Source: CAZJRQ01 sp964548535 (lineage in GTDB: Bacteria > Bacillota > Clostridia > Oscillospirales > Ruminococcaceae). Taken from it: 6,590 bases of DNA. This document shows, piece by piece, positions 5,032-6,590 of the stretch (its first letter is position 1; each line of letters begins with the position of its first letter). Location of the stretch: contig CAZJRQ010000063.1 of NCBI GenBank assembly GCA_964548535.1, positions 1-6,590 of the forward strand, read 5' to 3'. The position numbers and the translations under genes are program-made. Below the pieces are notes generated by a model. The model was not told the DNA's origin. It worked only from the letters and a program-made list of their open reading frames with translations, and ran no database searches.

Positions 5032-6315
5032 TTATTCCAACTCCACGCTGCGCTTTCTCTGCTGTTCTCTGACAAGAGCCTTTGGAGCAACCGCTTCAAG
5101 ATTTTTCTTCACGTCCCTGAACTCTTTGAGCGTGTCCTTTCGGGTGAAATAATCAATGCTAAGTTCCTGTTTCTGTTCGTCGAGCCTGTCATATTCCTTT
5201 TTCAAAGAAGCCATACTCGGCAGCTTGTTATCGTGAATATACGGCTGTAATTCTTTCAGTGCCGCCTTGTATAATACTTTCTGTGCGTCGTTCTTGCGTT
5301 CCTTGTTATCTCGGAAAGCCTGAATGTTTTTCATAATACTGTCAAGCTCTTTCATACGAGCCTCAACAGACTTGAGCTTATCCCTTGATGCAGTCATTTC
5401 CGAAAGAAATTTCTGCTCCATACCGTCCAAATCCGAAAGTGTCCTCATATTGTTTTCGGCAAGAAAATTCAGCATTGCCGCCATTGCTTTCAGATTGTGG
5501 ATTTTACACCATTGCGTGTAGCCTCGGCTCTGCTGACACTTCACATTATTCTGAATGTCGATGATAATATTTTTCTTGTACGGCTTGTAAAGTCCCTGTA
5601 TGCGAAGCTTCAACGCCTCAACGGAATAATCCTCTCCGAGCGTCTTGGAACGGATGAATTTCTCCTGCTCCTCGCCGCAGAACGAAAGGTATTTGCCCTC
5701 TTTGATACGATAATTCTGACCTCCCATTCTTTTCAGAAAATCCTCATAGCTCTGAGCATATAATATCTGTTCTTCAATCGTTCTTCTGAGCTTTGTTTTC
5801 CACGAAATGCCATTGCTGTCGGCGGTGTATTCATAATAGCTTTTTCCTTTATCCTTGCTCGGAGTAATAACTGACAAGCCGAAATCATTGCAAAGAATAT
5901 CGCTGGTGCGGCGGATATAAAAGTAGCTCTGCGGTGTGCTGTTGTATTTCATATTGTCAATGAAATTGACGGAATTGAAAATAATGTGATTGTGAATATG
6001 CCCTTTGTCAATGTGTGTGCTAATGACATATTCATATTTTCCTTTGAGAAATTTCTCACATAGCTTCTCGCCGATTTCGTGAGCCGTCTTAAAATCTGTT
6101 TCATCGGGAGCGAATGACTGTATCAAATGATAGGCAAGAATGCCGTTCTCCTTGCAGGCTTTCTTCTTTGTAAAGCAGAACTCCGTATCCGCAAATTCAG
6201 GCGAACAGCCGAATGACGAAACCGTCAGACCGTCAAGGGTTTTCTTGGGATTGACGATATAGTCGAGAGCTTTTTTCAGCGTAGATTTGATAGGATGGAT
6301 TTTTGTAACAGCCAT
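5032..6315 (-). CDS. MOBP-type relaxase (mobilisation nuclease)
   Basis: This 427-residue relaxase of the VirD2-like mobilisation family (PF03432 type) would nick one strand at oriT, stay covalently attached through a tyrosine and lead the strand into a recipient with the help of a conjugation machine in trans. The N-terminal domain has the candidate nucleophile Y19 in LDYIVNPKKT, the AYHLIQSFAP motif (61-70), and the metal-binding histidine cluster STHIDKGHIHNHIIFN (99-114). A segment around GLSVITP (172-178) is also family-like. The second half is charged and helical, with probable coiled coil around residues 300-410 that may contact partners. The start at 6315 has AGGAGG closely upstream and overlaps the end of mobC by 40 bases, suggesting translational coupling. 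The protein looks complete. Confidence 0.95.
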   Translation of the reverse strand: MAVTKIHPIKSTLKKALDYIVNPKKTLDGLTVSSFGCSPEFADTEFCFTKKKACKENGILAYHLIQSFAPDETDFKTAHEIGEKLCEKFLKGKYEYVISTHIDKGHIHNHIIFNSVNFIDNMKYNSTPQSYFYIRRTSDILCNDFGLSVITPSKDKGKSYYEYTADSNGISWKTKLRRTIEEQILYAQSYEDFLKRMGGQNYRIKEGKYLSFCGEEQEKFIRSKTLGEDYSVEALKLRIQGLYKPYKKNIIIDIQNNVKCQQSRGYTQWCKIHNLKAMAAMLNFLAENNMRTLSDLDGMEQKFLSEMTASRDKLKSVEARMKELDSIMKNIQAFRDNKERKNDAQKVLYKAALKELQPYIHDNKLPSMASLKKEYDRLDEQKQELSIDYFTRKDTLKEFRDVKKNLEAVAPKALVREQQRKRSVELE

Positions 6316-6590
6316 ATTTCCTCCTGTTTTTTCTTGATTTCCGAAACATCATCGGCGTAAATAATTCCTGTGGAATTTGCTCTTGCGGCTATCTGATTAA
6401 TGTTCCTGCCGATAGCGGAAAGCTCTGCGTTCATCTCTTTTATATAGGTATAATCCACATTTATCAGATATCCGTCCATAGAGATTTTACGGAGATAGGT
6501 GGACATATTGGTAAGTCCCACAAGCTCCATTCGCATTTGTATGACCGCCTTTTCCTCGGCGGTGACAAAAAATCGTATCAGTATATCACG
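6276..6590 (-). CDS. mobC: MobC-like relaxosome accessory protein, 5' end missing
   Basis: The frame stays open from the stop at 6276 to the window edge, so at least 104 residues are present and the start lies outside. The first visible residues read RDILIRFFVTAEEKAVI, the usual N-terminal ribbon-helix-helix-like opening of MobC proteins. They are followed by LTNMSTYLRKISMDGYLI and the diagnostic IGRNINQIAARANSTG with a helical EIKKKQEEIWLL end. MobC proteins bind and help open the oriT region for the relaxase. An internal ATG at 6536 is not the likely start because the family signature extends upstream of it. Its 3' end overlaps the relaxase gene by 40 bases, consistent with one operon. oriT is commonly found just upstream of such a gene, which would be beyond the window. 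Confidence 0.93.
   Translation of the reverse strand, partial: RDILIRFFVTAEEKAVIQMRMELVGLTNMSTYLRKISMDGYLINVDYTYIKEMNAELSAIGRNINQIAARANSTGIIYADDVSEIKKKQEEIWLLQKSILSNLR

Noticed and set aside
6544..6563. Six-base-pair perfect hairpin ACCGCC/GGCGGT with an eight-base loop, considered as oriT or a terminator
   Set aside because: It lies within the conserved N-terminal coding region of mobC (VTAEEKAV) and has no adjacent nick-like motif or U-tract.

Overview
The window looks like part of an AT-rich Firmicutes genome, probably a gut Clostridia member. The protein families are typical of that group, the ribosome binding sites are strong AGGAGG types, and TGA behaves as a stop. All genes lie on the minus strand, so the biological reading order runs from high to low coordinates.

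Right part (about 6590 to 3068): a mobilisation and integration module. It begins with a MobC-like accessory protein cut by the window edge. A MOBP-type relaxase follows (start overlapping mobC), then a 54-residue protein of unknown function, then a 560-residue large serine recombinase. The recombinase has its own textbook promoter (TTGACA, 17 bases, TATAAT) inside the end of the preceding small gene. This is the usual layout of an integrative mobilisable element. No oriT, conjugation pilus genes or far element end are visible.

Left part (about 3091 to 85): four unrelated, visibly more AT-rich single-gene units. In reading order they are a short pyroglutamyl-peptidase-I-like protein, an APH/choline-kinase-like phosphotransferase, a GrpB/UPF0157 protein and a decayed PhnB-like VOC (glyoxalase-fold) protein. 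All point the same way. Each gene is followed within about 10 to 35 bases by a 93 to 137 base imperfect inverted repeat (sites C, B, A and D). Each site ends about 50 bases before the next start codon. Three of the four sites share a core reading TTGATG(T/A) on the minus strand, and D has a weaker version (TTGATAT). The same TTGATGT occurs in the last codons of the recombinase gene, about 45 bases before the first array gene.

The main result is this gene-site-gene-site layout. It resembles an integron cassette array (attC-like foldable sites, resistance or detoxification-type single genes, all co-oriented), but it adjoins a serine recombinase, and the sites lack the usual integron core boxes. 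My working hypothesis is a serine-recombinase-linked cassette array carried by a mobilisable element, with the 3' end of the recombinase gene as the entry site. The layout and repeats are seen directly; the recombination role is inference. Alternatives are a MITE-like repeat family, or a mobilisable element that inserted beside an existing array.

No gene-free stretch exceeds 300 bases. The intergenic spaces at 556-777, 1351-1509 and 2383-2568 are mostly filled by sites A, B and C. Positions 1-84 hold only AT-rich sequence with no convincing gene.
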